Assembly (NCBI RefSeq): GCF_009937955.1
Contig: NZ_AP018439.1
Coordinates: 1,922,001 to 1,986,000 of the forward strand
Length of the DNA stretch: 64,000 nt
From: Undibacterium sp. KW1
GTDB taxonomy: Bacteria > Pseudomonadota > Gammaproteobacteria > Burkholderiales > Burkholderiaceae_D
Direction: 5' to 3'
The notes under the pieces: generated by a model
Database searches by the model: none
What the model saw: the letters and a program-made list of their open reading frames with translations, nothing else
Told to the model about the DNA's origin: nothing
Shown here: in pieces, positions 26,211-33,610 of the stretch
Numbering within the stretch: the stretch's first letter is position 1
How the letters are laid out: the number at the start of each line of letters is the position of its first letter
Program-made: the position numbers and the translations under genes

Positions 26211-27920
26211 ATGTCATCACATACAGACCATACTACCGCCTTCATCACACCCTATGAAGCCGGTAACCAGAACCAGACGACCACCTGGCAAGCCTGCATA
26301 CAGTTTTACCAGGACCTGGCAGCGCAATTTCCAAACATCCTGCAATTCAGCCAGATCGGTGTTTCTGATAATGGCAAGCCCATTCACGCCGGTATCGTGA
26401 CTGTCGATGGCGTATTTGAGCGCGAGCGCATCAAACAGGAACAACGCACGGTATTTTTCAATAATAATGGCATACACCCAGGTGAGCCTGAGGGTATCGA
26501 TGCCTGTATGGCGTTGGTACGCGATTTTTGTATCCAGCCTGAACGCCTCGCGGCGCTGGGTAAAACGGTATTCCTGTTCATCCCCGTGTATAACGTTGAT
26601 GGCAGCCTGAACCGTCAGGATACTTCACGTGTCAATCAGGATGGGCCAGAGCAGTTTGGTTTCCGTGGTAACAGCCTGCACCTTGACCTGAACCGCGACT
26701 TCATCAAGTGTGATAGCGAAAATGCCCAGGTCTTCAACCGCTTTTTCAGCGAATGGAGCCCGGACGTCATGGTTGATACGCACACCTCAAATGGTGCTGA
26801 CTACCATTACACCATGACCCTGATACAAACTCAGGCAGACAAGCTGGGCCATGGTCTCGGCCCCTACTTGCGCAACACCATGTTGCCTGCCATTTATACA
26901 GAAATGCAGGAGCGTGGCTGGCCGACTTGTCCCTATGTGAATCCCGTCAAGGACAGCCCTGATCATGGCATAGAAGATTTCCTGGAAACACCACGGTTTT
27001 CTACCGGTTATGCAGCCCTGCATCACACCATAGGTTTCATGCCTGAAACCCATATGCTGAAGCCTTTTGCCGACCGCTATGCCTCCATGCGCGCCCTGGT
27101 GGAAACAGTGCTCGCATTCACGGTTGCCCATGGCGCAGAGATACAGGCGCTACGTGCGCAAGCACGTGAGGCTGCCAGCCAGCAACCGCAGGCAGCAGTG
27201 CATTGGGTGGCCGACCATGGACAGCCTTCCAGCTTCATGTTCAAGGGTTACCAGGCCGTGTATAGCCCCAGCGTGCTGGGTAATTACACCCGCCTGTCTT
27301 ATGACCGTAGCCAGCCGTGGGAAAAAGCCATCCCTTATTACGATCACTTTGTCGCTGATATCACAGTCACCCAAGCCAGGGCTTATCTGATACCGCAAGC
27401 CTGGCGCGCAGTCATAGAGCGCCTGCAATGGAATGGCGTCCAGATGCAAAGGCTGGAAGCCGATACCAGCTTGCAGACCGAGGTTTATCACATACAGTCA
27501 GTGCAATCACGTCCGCATGCCTATGAAGGCCATATGTTCCATGACGATGTGCAGTTGCTGCCGACCAGTGCTAGCATGATTGCCAATGCAGGTGATTATC
27601 TCGTCCCACTGGATCAGCCAGCGGCACGCTATATAATCGAAACCCTGGAGCCCCAGGCGCATGACAGTTTTTTTCGCTGGGGCTTTTTCAATAGCGTACT
27701 GGAAAAGAAAGAAGCTTATTCAGATTATGTCTTTGAAGACACCGCCACCGATATCCTCAACACCGAGCCAGAAGTCAAGGCAGCCTTTGAGCAATGGAAG
27801 CAGGAAAACCCAGGTTTACTCAGCGACCAGCAAGCGGTTCTCGATTTTATTTTTAGCCGTTGTGCAAGATTCAAGGAACCAGAATGGCGCCGCTACCCTG
27901 TGTTGCGCATAATGCATTGA
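26211..27920 (+). CDS. M14-family zinc carboxypeptidase-like peptidase
   Basis: A 569-residue metallopeptidase with no signal peptide. The zinc site HxxE is in NNGIHPGEPEG (His89, Glu92), the third ligand is probably the His in MVDTHTSNGADYH near residue 190, and FIPVYNVDGS and LDLNRDFIK are M14-like surroundings. It is longer than classical carboxypeptidases, with an extra C-terminal domain after about residue 330. It ends about 100 bp before the first borosin precursor on the same strand. Any role in peptide trimming there is only a hypothesis. Confidence 0.85.
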   Translation: MSSHTDHTTAFITPYEAGNQNQTTTWQACIQFYQDLAAQFPNILQFSQIGVSDNGKPIHAGIVTVDGVFERERIKQEQRTVFFNNNGIHPGEPEGIDACMALVRDFCIQPERLAALGKTVFLFIPVYNVDGSLNRQDTSRVNQDGPEQFGFRGNSLHLDLNRDFIKCDSENAQVFNRFFSEWSPDVMVDTHTSNGADYHYTMTLIQTQADKLGHGLGPYLRNTMLPAIYTEMQERGWPTCPYVNPVKDSPDHGIEDFLETPRFSTGYAALHHTIGFMPETHMLKPFADRYASMRALVETVLAFTVAHGAEIQALRAQAREAASQQPQAAVHWVADHGQPSSFMFKGYQAVYSPSVLGNYTRLSYDRSQPWEKAIPYYDHFVADITVTQARAYLIPQAWRAVIERLQWNGVQMQRLEADTSLQTEVYHIQSVQSRPHAYEGHMFHDDVQLLPTSASMIANAGDYLVPLDQPAARYIIETLEPQAHDSFFRWGFFNSVLEKKEAYSDYVFEDTATDILNTEPEVKAAFEQWKQENPGLLSDQQAVLDFIFSRCARFKEPEWRRYPVLRIMH

Positions 27921-28022
27921 TTTTTTGAAATTTGTTACAAGTTTTTACAGAAACATAATAGAATCTTCCGTGGTGTTACCTCGTGTTTTATACAACGGAA
28001 ATTTATTGAAAGGTTAAAAATC

Positions 28023-28244
28023 ATGTCTAAATTGCTTGAATATTTGAATACACTGGATAAAGATGCGGATGCGTTGACTTCGCACAGAAGCGACCCTGGT
28101 GCTGCAATGACTAATTTTGGTTTGACAGCGGAAGAACAGTCAGCGGTTTTGTCTGGCGACAAGGCTGCTGTTGCCGGGATTGTTGGGATTTCGGCAGATG
28201 AATTGCCAGCGATTGATTCCATTGAAACTACGCCCAATCCATAA
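28023..28244 (+). CDS. Split-borosin-type RiPP precursor peptide 1
   Basis: A 73-residue peptide preceded by AAAGGTT. Residues 1-52 form a small helical LigA-like leader (MSKLLEYLNTLDKDADALTS, then FGLTAEEQSAVLSGD), the type of borosin-binding domain seen in Shewanella SonA. The candidate core is the tail after about residue 53, GIVGISADELPAIDSIETTPNP being longer than a single motif: key pieces are VGIS and AIDSIET. It is paralogous to the peptide at 30132: both begin MSKLL(E/D)YLN(T/A)LD and share FGL, EQ and AID(S/T)xET. Which residues are methylated is unknown. Confidence 0.8.
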   Translation: MSKLLEYLNTLDKDADALTSHRSDPGAAMTNFGLTAEEQSAVLSGDKAAVAGIVGISADELPAIDSIETTPNP

Positions 28245-28263
28245 GCAATATTTAGTGTATCTG

Positions 28264-30024
28264 ATGAACTTCCGGCACTTTAAAAGTACTGTATTAGCCA
28301 TATTACTTTTTGCCGGAAGTGCGGTGCCATTGCTTGCGTACGGTGCAGATGAGAAAACGATAGACGAGCTGTTTGCGCAGGCCTCAAGGGAGATCAAAAT
28401 TTCTCCTGAAAAGACTTGGGAAACTCTGAGCAAGCTTGAGGAATTTCGTGCGTCGTTTAGCATCACGCAAAAAAACCGGCACCTGCTTCTTAGTGCGTCT
28501 GCCTTGGGTTATCGAGGGCGGCACAAAGAGCGGGTTGAACTGGTACGTGCAAACGTTGAGCAGGTTGCTGACCCTGATTATCGCGTTCGTCTCTTATATC
28601 AGCTTTCAGCGGGCTATACCCAGCTAGGTGAATTTGAAAATGCTCTGTTGGCGATGAATCAGGGTATTTTACTGTTACCTAAGCTCACCAATCAAATTGC
28701 AAAGATGGATACCTTGCAGGCCGCGATTACGCTACACAATTCTTTGCGTGCGTATGATGAAGCATTTGCTTATTCGGAGCGCTTAGTTGAAATCGGCAAA
28801 GAAGACGAGAGTACAGGTGTGAAGTGCATTGGTATTGCTAACCAGGTAGAAATTAATTTGCTACGTGGAGAGCGACAACGTGCCCGCTCCATACTACCTG
28901 AAGCAATCAAAATATGTGAAGATCGTGGTGCAACAGTAATTGTGCAAATATTGCGCTCACTTGCTGCTGTTGATTTGATTGATTCGGGAAATTACCTCCA
29001 AGGGAAAGGTGCTGGAATTCAGCTATTGGCAGATTTTTTGGAAGTAAACAAAAGTTCTGACTATCGTACTCAACTTGAGGAAGCATTGGCCAGAGCGTTC
29101 TTAAACTCTGGCAATCTTGATCAGGCTGAGCGTTATGGACTACTGGCATATCAGCATGCAAAAAGTGGTAATGCTGTTCAGTTAATGGAGAAAACTTCAG
29201 AAACGATGGCCAGTATTAAACGTGCGCAATCACAGTTTGCTGCTGCACTTGAGTACTATGAGGCTGCACTGGTTCTGAAAAACCGTGTACTTGACGATCA
29301 GTTACATAAAAATCTTGCTTACCAGCGTGTGAAATTTGATGCGCAAGACAAAGCTATACAATTAAGTTTGCTGGAACAGAAAAATAAAATTCTTGCGGTT
29401 GAGCGAGAGCTGGAAAAAAGAAATAATCAAAATCTTATATTGGCAATTGCGTTGGTAGCAGTAATTTTAGTGTTGTTGTCACTCTGGCTGATCAAAACCT
29501 TGCAGCAAAAAAATCAATTTCGCCAGTTTTCGCAAACAGACGGTTTGACCCAGGCAGCTAATCGCATGCATTTCATCAGCTTTGCCAATGAAGCATTCAA
29601 ATTACGTACAGGTAGCGTCAGCATCATCCTGTTTGACATGGATTTATTTAAAAATATTAATGACACGTATGGTCATGCTACGGGTGATTGGGTATTGAAA
29701 AACGTCAGTGAAACCGTCAAGACACATTTGCGCAAGGTTGATTTATTTGGGCGGCTGGGTGGTGAAGAGTTTGGTATTTGCATGCCAGACTCAAGCCAGG
29801 CCTCAGCCCTGCAATTGGCAGAGCGCTGCCGTATGGCAATCACAATGATAGATACAGAACCTAGTGGTCATAAATTCTCACTATCTGCCAGTTTTGGTGT
29901 AGCGACAGTAGATGGGAATGGACTCAAGAATTTTGATGAAACCTTGGAAGCGGCTGACAAGGCACTTTATATCTCCAAAGCCGAAGGTAGAAACTGCGTT
30001 AGTGTCTTCAGGCAAACACCATAG
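28264..30024 (+). CDS. TPR-containing membrane diguanylate cyclase (GGDEF)
   Basis: Exported/membrane protein of about 586 residues. It has a signal peptide (LLFAGSAVPLLAYGA, about residues 12-27) and a large periplasmic TPR-like alpha-solenoid (about residues 35-380). A coiled-coil stretch is followed by one transmembrane helix (LILAIALVAVILVLLSLWL) and a cytosolic GGDEF domain. The active site is GGEEF in FGRLGGEEFGICMP; the product-inhibition site RKVD lies five residues before it. It should make c-di-GMP in response to a periplasmic cue. It lies 19 bp after precursor 1 and 107 bp before precursor 2, an unusual place for such an enzyme. The coding sequence looks more AT-rich than its surroundings by eye. 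Confidence 0.88.
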   Translation: MNFRHFKSTVLAILLFAGSAVPLLAYGADEKTIDELFAQASREIKISPEKTWETLSKLEEFRASFSITQKNRHLLLSASALGYRGRHKERVELVRANVEQVADPDYRVRLLYQLSAGYTQLGEFENALLAMNQGILLLPKLTNQIAKMDTLQAAITLHNSLRAYDEAFAYSERLVEIGKEDESTGVKCIGIANQVEINLLRGERQRARSILPEAIKICEDRGATVIVQILRSLAAVDLIDSGNYLQGKGAGIQLLADFLEVNKSSDYRTQLEEALARAFLNSGNLDQAERYGLLAYQHAKSGNAVQLMEKTSETMASIKRAQSQFAAALEYYEAALVLKNRVLDDQLHKNLAYQRVKFDAQDKAIQLSLLEQKNKILAVERELEKRNNQNLILAIALVAVILVLLSLWLIKTLQQKNQFRQFSQTDGLTQAANRMHFISFANEAFKLRTGSVSIILFDMDLFKNINDTYGHATGDWVLKNVSETVKTHLRKVDLFGRLGGEEFGICMPDSSQASALQLAERCRMAITMIDTEPSGHKFSLSASFGVATVDGNGLKNFDETLEAADKALYISKAEGRNCVSVFRQTP

Positions 30025-30131
30025 ATTTTCTGATGATAATTTGCTAAAAATAGTTTTGCTTTAGTTAATGCTTGAGCTTAGAATCATTCTTGGTATTACC
30101 CCTGAAAGTTTTGCCAACCAAGGAGAAAAGT

Positions 30132-30404
30132 ATGTCTAAGTTGTTAGATTATCTGAATGCTCTTGATACTAGTGCTGCTCTTATTCAGGCGCACAAAAAC
30201 GATGCACTACAGGCAGCACGTGATTTTGGTTTATCCGTAGATGAACAGGTTCTTATCCTGCATCAGGACAGACGTGAAATATCCGCTTTCCTGGATTTGC
30301 CGTTCAGGGATTTTGATGCTATTGATACGACAGAAACTTACTTTGAATCATGGGAAATTGCCAGTGACGAGCAAGCTCCATTTGAGCAAGAAGTTATCGC
30401 TTAA
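30132..30404 (+). CDS. Split-borosin-type RiPP precursor peptide 2
   Basis: A 90-residue peptide with AAGGAG at good spacing before ATG 30132. Leader residues 1-54 align with precursor 1 (MSKLLDYLNALD, DFGLSVDEQ), again a LigA-like borosin-binding domain. The tail is longer and different: it has FDAIDTTETYFESWEIASDE and ends EQEVIA. The aromatic- and acid-rich tail is the candidate core. It is the nearer of the two precursors to the methyltransferase (147 bp upstream) and therefore the likelier cognate substrate. No protease cleavage site can be assigned. Confidence 0.82.
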   Translation: MSKLLDYLNALDTSAALIQAHKNDALQAARDFGLSVDEQVLILHQDRREISAFLDLPFRDFDAIDTTETYFESWEIASDEQAPFEQEVIA

Positions 30405-30419
30405 TACTTGTTTATGAAA

Positions 30420-30456
30420 AACACTTTTTGCAAACGCAATGAAGATGAAAAGTGTT
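30420..30456 (+). terminator. Hairpin just after precursor 2
   Basis: Nine-base arms AACACTTTT (30420-30428) and AAAAGTGTT (30448-30456) with a 19-nt loop. No T-tract follows, so by itself it is more likely an mRNA-stabilising or pausing hairpin than a terminator. It is the first of two hairpins before the methyltransferase. Confidence 0.45.
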
Positions 30457-30474
30457 GGTAGTAACGCTATGTGT

Positions 30475-30511
30475 AGAGCCGGATCATCATTGTTTCTGGC
30501 TCTATTTTTTT
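30475..30511 (+). terminator. Probable (partial) terminator between precursor 2 and the methyltransferase
   Basis: Stem AGAGCC (30475-30480) with GGCTCT (30498-30503), extended by GGA/TCT with one mismatch, and followed by A and seven T residues. It could end most transcripts after the precursor and let a minority read into the enzyme gene, giving more peptide than enzyme. This is inferred. Confidence 0.6.
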
Positions 30512-30550
30512 ATTTGCAACTTCTTTTACGATATTCACTCCTAAAAATCT

Positions 30551-31378
30551 ATGACAATTCAAAAGCAAGGATCACTCGTCTGTGTGGGTACTGGTATGCG
30601 TATGGGGGGGCAATTGACACCAATCGCGCAAAGCTATATCGAAACTTTTGATATCGTCGTCGCTGCTGTGCCGAATATCTTCACACGCAAATGGTTGCAG
30701 GGTGTCGCAAAAGAATATATCTGTCTGAATTCCTATTATGAAGACATGAATATCGAGGGCAAAAATCGCCGCGATACCTACAGACGTATGGCTGATACTA
30801 TCCTTGCAGAGATGCGCAAGGGAAAACGTGTTTGCGCGGCCTTTTATGGTCACCCCGGAATTTTCGCTTGTATTTCTCACATGGCAATTGCAGACGCTAG
30901 GGCAGAGGGGTATCAGGCACATATGGAACCTGGTATTTCAGCTCTCGATTGCCTGGTTGCAGACCTGGGCATAGACCCTGGTACCTATGGCATGCAATCG
31001 ATGGAATCAACGCAATTCATGATTTACCACCGCACTATTGATACCACGGCACTGCTGATACTGTGGCAGCCAGGTATTGCAGGTGAGCTGGCATTGAAAA
31101 AACTTGAAACCAATGAAGAGTATTTGCAGATATTGGTCAACAAGCTTGCACGTAGCTATTCATTGGATCATGAAGTGATTTTATATGAAGCTGCGACTGA
31201 TCCTTTGGAAAAAACACGTATAGACAAGATACGTCTTGGGGACTTACCGCGGATGACACTCAAGCAAATCACTACTCTGGTGATACCCCCATCCAAATCG
31301 CTGGAAAGAGACCAGTCAATTATCGATGAGCTCAATGCAATCGCTGCACAGAGAGGGCAGGTCCAGCAAGCAGCTTGA
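30551..31378 (+). CDS. Split borosin peptide backbone alpha-N-methyltransferase (TP-methylase fold)
   Basis: A 275-residue SAM-dependent methylase of the tetrapyrrole-methylase fold, very like Shewanella SonM and the methylase domain of fungal OphMA. SAM-site and catalytic blocks are SLVCVGTG (residues 8-15), YYEDMNIEGKNRRDTY (62-77, with the Tyr/Arg residues needed for amide methylation in the family), FYGHPGIFACISHMA (98-112), MEPGISALDCLVADLG (125-140) and LDHEVILYEA. The absence of a fused core shows the split type. It probably methylates backbone amides of precursor 2, perhaps also of precursor 1. A run of seven G lies at codons 18-20. The ribosome site is weak. Confidence 0.9.
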   Translation: MTIQKQGSLVCVGTGMRMGGQLTPIAQSYIETFDIVVAAVPNIFTRKWLQGVAKEYICLNSYYEDMNIEGKNRRDTYRRMADTILAEMRKGKRVCAAFYGHPGIFACISHMAIADARAEGYQAHMEPGISALDCLVADLGIDPGTYGMQSMESTQFMIYHRTIDTTALLILWQPGIAGELALKKLETNEEYLQILVNKLARSYSLDHEVILYEAATDPLEKTRIDKIRLGDLPRMTLKQITTLVIPPSKSLERDQSIIDELNAIAAQRGQVQQAA

Positions 31379-31504
31379 GAGCCATGATAGCTCAGGTTTT
31401 GCCCGTGCTCTGGCGTTAGACCCCTTTAAACAGGAGGGGGCACATAAATGCTATTGCTTGCATACCAGTGACAATATCCTTTAAAACTAACTAAATGCTA
31501 ATTT

Positions 31505-31520
31505 GATCAATATATTGATC
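31505..31520. promoter_or_regulatory. Perfect 16-bp palindrome upstream of the small secreted protein gene
   Basis: GATCAATATATTGATC is its own reverse complement. It lies about 100 bp before the gene at 31622 and 126 bp after the borosin methyltransferase. Size and symmetry fit a dimeric repressor or activator site. No regulator can be named. Confidence 0.5.
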
Positions 31521-31621
31521 TGAGCCCGTAGGTTACAAATATCTGCTTTCAATTTGATTTACACTTAATTAGAATCATTTGCGTGCGACAAAATGGTTTG
31601 TCAACAAGTTGGAGGATACTG

Positions 31622-32020
31622 ATGAAAAAAATGATCAAAAATACATTGCTGGGTCTGGCTTTGGCCGGTGGTTTGTCGGTAGCTTGCGCTGAAGGCGTAG
31701 ATACCTCTGTTGATGGCATTTTCAATGCGCTGACAACGACAAGTAATTTGCAGGCTACGGTTGATAACCTGGTTGCCAGCGGTGCCAATCCACAATCCAT
31801 CGTTTCTGTTGCTGCCGCAGCTGGTATTCCTCTGGATACCGTCAAGGATTTGCAGGTATGCGTGAACTCTGCTGCACCTGATGCAACAGTGCTCAGTGCT
31901 TCTTGCATGAGACAGCGTAGCCTGGTCACTGCCTATGCGGCAGGCGTGAATGATCCTATGAAATACCTGCCTGCAACTGCTGCTGGCAAGCGTCAAAGCA
32001 AAGAAGTCAAAACGAACTAA
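31622..32020 (+). CDS. Small secreted protein of unknown function
   Basis: A 132-residue protein with a clear signal peptide (MKKMIKNTLLGLALAGGLSVACA, cleavage near residue 23). The mature part is Ala/Val/Thr/Ser-rich: SNLQATVDNLVASGANPQS and SVAAAAGIPLDTVKDL. It has two cysteines in the second half (DLQVCVNS, LSASCMRQ) that may form a disulfide, and a Lys-rich end. GGAGG sits at good spacing before ATG 31622, and a perfect terminator follows. I do not recognise the family. It lies downstream of the borosin genes on the same strand but has its own upstream region, so a link is unproven. Confidence 0.75.
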   Translation: MKKMIKNTLLGLALAGGLSVACAEGVDTSVDGIFNALTTTSNLQATVDNLVASGANPQSIVSVAAAAGIPLDTVKDLQVCVNSAAPDATVLSASCMRQRSLVTAYAAGVNDPMKYLPATAAGKRQSKEVKTN

Positions 32021-32040
32021 TCAATTGGTTCAGGATGGCA

Positions 32041-32077
32041 AAAAAGCAGACATGTTGAACATGTCTGCTTTTTTTAT
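32041..32077 (+). terminator. Strong bidirectional rho-independent terminator
   Basis: Fifteen-base arms AAAAAAGCAGACATG (32041-32055) and CATGTCTGCTTTTTT with a 5-nt loop, ending in a T-tract. It closes the rightward secreted-protein gene and can serve the leftward genes from 33262. Confidence 0.95.
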
Positions 32078-32131
32078 TTGGTGGCACCCCGCGATTTGCT
32101 GCCGTGACCGTGGCAAGTGAGGAGAGTGTTC

Positions 32132-32347
32132 TCAGGCCTTCTTCCTCAATGGCTCCAGCAATTCTTTGAGGTTGTTGTGATCGATCTCATACATCAATTC
32201 CAGTAGCCGGCCTATCTCCCCTTTGGGGAAACCTTCCCGCGCAAACCAGCCCAGATAATTGCCGGGCAGGTCAGCGATGACAGTATCCTTGTACTTGCCA
32301 TAGGGCATCTTGAAACTCAGCAGTCTTTGCAGATCGTCCGCTTGCAT
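32132..32347 (-). CDS. DUF3820 family small protein
   Basis: A 71-residue cytosolic protein with the DUF3820 pattern: FKMPYGKYKDTVIADLPGNYLGWFAREG, whose key pieces are MPYGKYK near residue 14 and LPGNYLGWFAREG near residue 27, and a helical, basic C-terminus. Homologues are sometimes annotated as quorum-sensing-regulated virulence factor relatives, but the biochemical role is unknown. It is 3 bp from the DUF2242 lipoprotein gene on the same strand. Confidence 0.8.
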   Translation of the reverse strand: MQADDLQRLLSFKMPYGKYKDTVIADLPGNYLGWFAREGFPKGEIGRLLELMYEIDHNNLKELLEPLRKKA

Positions 32348-32350
32348 GAA

Positions 32351-33022
32351 CTAGTCCTCGGATTTCTTGCCAGACTCAACGGGTGGCGGCGTGCTGGTGG
32401 CAGGCTGGCTTGCGCTTGTCGCCGTTGGGGCCGCTGGGGCCGCAGGCGTTACACCAACGGTCTTTTTTTCTTCTTCCATATCCTGGATATAGGGAACCGC
32501 ATCCAGGTAACGATCGACGAGTTCAAAGAACTGCTCATAAAACTGGCCAGTAGGAATGGTTTCGCTGGCGACCTTGACCAGGGCATCGTCAGTTGAGCCA
32601 AATGGCAGTGACACTGAACCCAGGGCGCTGACGCCTATGCTCGCTGAAGTATTACTCTTTTTCAGGGAATAACGGTCACGAACGGCATTCGCAAAAACGG
32701 TCGTGCTATTGCTGCCTTTGCTGTTGGCCACACAGACGACGTTAAATTCAATTTCTGCGTGAATGTCTGCCTCTGGCTGGTATTTCCTGCGGCCTTTGAG
32801 TACGGAAGGTTTCCATTCACTGATGACGTAACCTTGGCTGAGCAAGGCACGGCGCGCTGCCTCGCAGGCACTTTTTTCAGTGCCGGGAAAGGCGCGGGTG
32901 AATACGCCGGTAGCACCAAATTCTTCGTGCTGCAAGCCAGTGTGCTTGGTGGTAGTGCAGGCGCTTAACATGCTAAGCCCCAGGGCGAAGCTGAGAGGTA
33001 GTAAAAGTTTGCGGTGAATCAT
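32351..33022 (-). CDS. DUF2242-type lipoprotein
   Basis: A 223-residue exported lipoprotein. The signal peptide ends with the lipobox MLSAC (residues 19-23). The mature domain contains ACEAARRALLSQGYVISEWK and QPEADIHAEIEFNVVC, then a low-complexity Pro/Ala/Thr tail (AAPAAPTATSASQPATST) ending in charged residues. This is the DUF2242 layout. The start at 33022 fits the signal peptide; the upstream in-frame start at 33064 is rejected. No function is known; an envelope location is clear. Confidence 0.8.
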   Translation of the reverse strand: MIHRKLLLPLSFALGLSMLSACTTTKHTGLQHEEFGATGVFTRAFPGTEKSACEAARRALLSQGYVISEWKPSVLKGRRKYQPEADIHAEIEFNVVCVANSKGSNSTTVFANAVRDRYSLKKSNTSASIGVSALGSVSLPFGSTDDALVKVASETIPTGQFYEQFFELVDRYLDAVPYIQDMEEEKKTVGVTPAAPAAPTATSASQPATSTPPPVESGKKSED

Positions 33023-33064
33023 CTTTATTTCAATAGTGCGGATAAAAGCGCAGTGCACTGACAC

Positions 33065-33262
33065 TCAGGCCAGCGCTTCTTTGGCGGCTTCTTCCGGAGT
33101 TAATCCATCAAAAAACAGATCGGTGAACCACTCTATCTGTTCTTCTATATGATCCTGAGCCTGGCTCACGGTGGCACCGCCAGCGACGAGGAAGCCTTCT
33201 ACTTCAGTACACCAGGCTATCAATGCCTCGGTTTCCGGGTCTAAATCATTCTTTTTTGCCAT
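33065..33262 (-). CDS. Small acidic hypothetical protein
   Basis: A 65-residue, strongly acidic cytosolic protein: an N-terminal MAKKNDLDPETEALIAWC followed by QAQDHIEEQIEWFTDLFFDG and TPEEAAKEALA. Predicted mostly helical by eye. No motif is recognised. AAGAAAGAAA lies upstream of the ATG at 33262. It is the first gene of a leftward run with the lipoprotein and the DUF3820 gene. Confidence 0.65.
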   Translation of the reverse strand: MAKKNDLDPETEALIAWCTEVEGFLVAGGATVSQAQDHIEEQIEWFTDLFFDGLTPEEAAKEALA

Positions 33263-33610
33263 GATGTTTCTTTCTTGCTTATAAATGCGTAAGCCGTATT
33301 TTAACTTGGCAGCGCGATGGAGGTGTTACCGCCGCATTAAATACCAGACAAGAGCTGCCAGATTATTAAGATATAACGCAGTGAGAGGGGATTTGGGTGA
33401 CAGGTGCTGTGGAATATTTTTAGGCCAAAGATATTATCACGGAGACCCAGAGAGATTCTTTCAAGCGAATGGCAGATGCAAGCAAAAAACGATAGGCGCG
33501 GCCAGATGTTCGCGGCTGAAGCCGCTCCTACAAAATTTGCAAACCGGGCAGGCGCAAAGAATTTCTCTGTGCCCCTCTGTGCAAACTCTGTGTCTCTGTG
33601 TTGAGAGGTT
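33263..33610. other. Intergenic region dominated by a repeat element
   Basis: 348 bp between the small acidic protein and the end of hutC. The right half (33438-33600) is a nested palindromic element described separately. The left half should hold the promoter of the leftward run starting at 33262. No gene is supported. Confidence 0.5.
33438..33600. repeat. Nested palindromic intergenic element with REP-like core and CTCTGTG repeats
   Basis: The centre has a REP-like hairpin GCGGC-TGAA-GCCGC (33512-33525) followed by TCCTACAAA, a form common in many Pseudomonas-type REP sequences. The right flank has four copies of CTCTGTG (33565, 33575, 33586, 33594). The left flank CACGGAGACCCAGAGAGATT is roughly the reverse complement of the right flank, giving an overall inverted repeat of about 160 bp. 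It is non-coding and possibly mobile (MITE/REP class). Confidence 0.6.

Noticed and set aside
30551..31378. Cobalamin or sirohaem biosynthesis methyltransferase
   Set aside because: The fold is shared, but the NRRDTY/GHPGIFACISHMA blocks, the adjacent leader peptides and the lack of cob/hem genes fit a borosin enzyme better.
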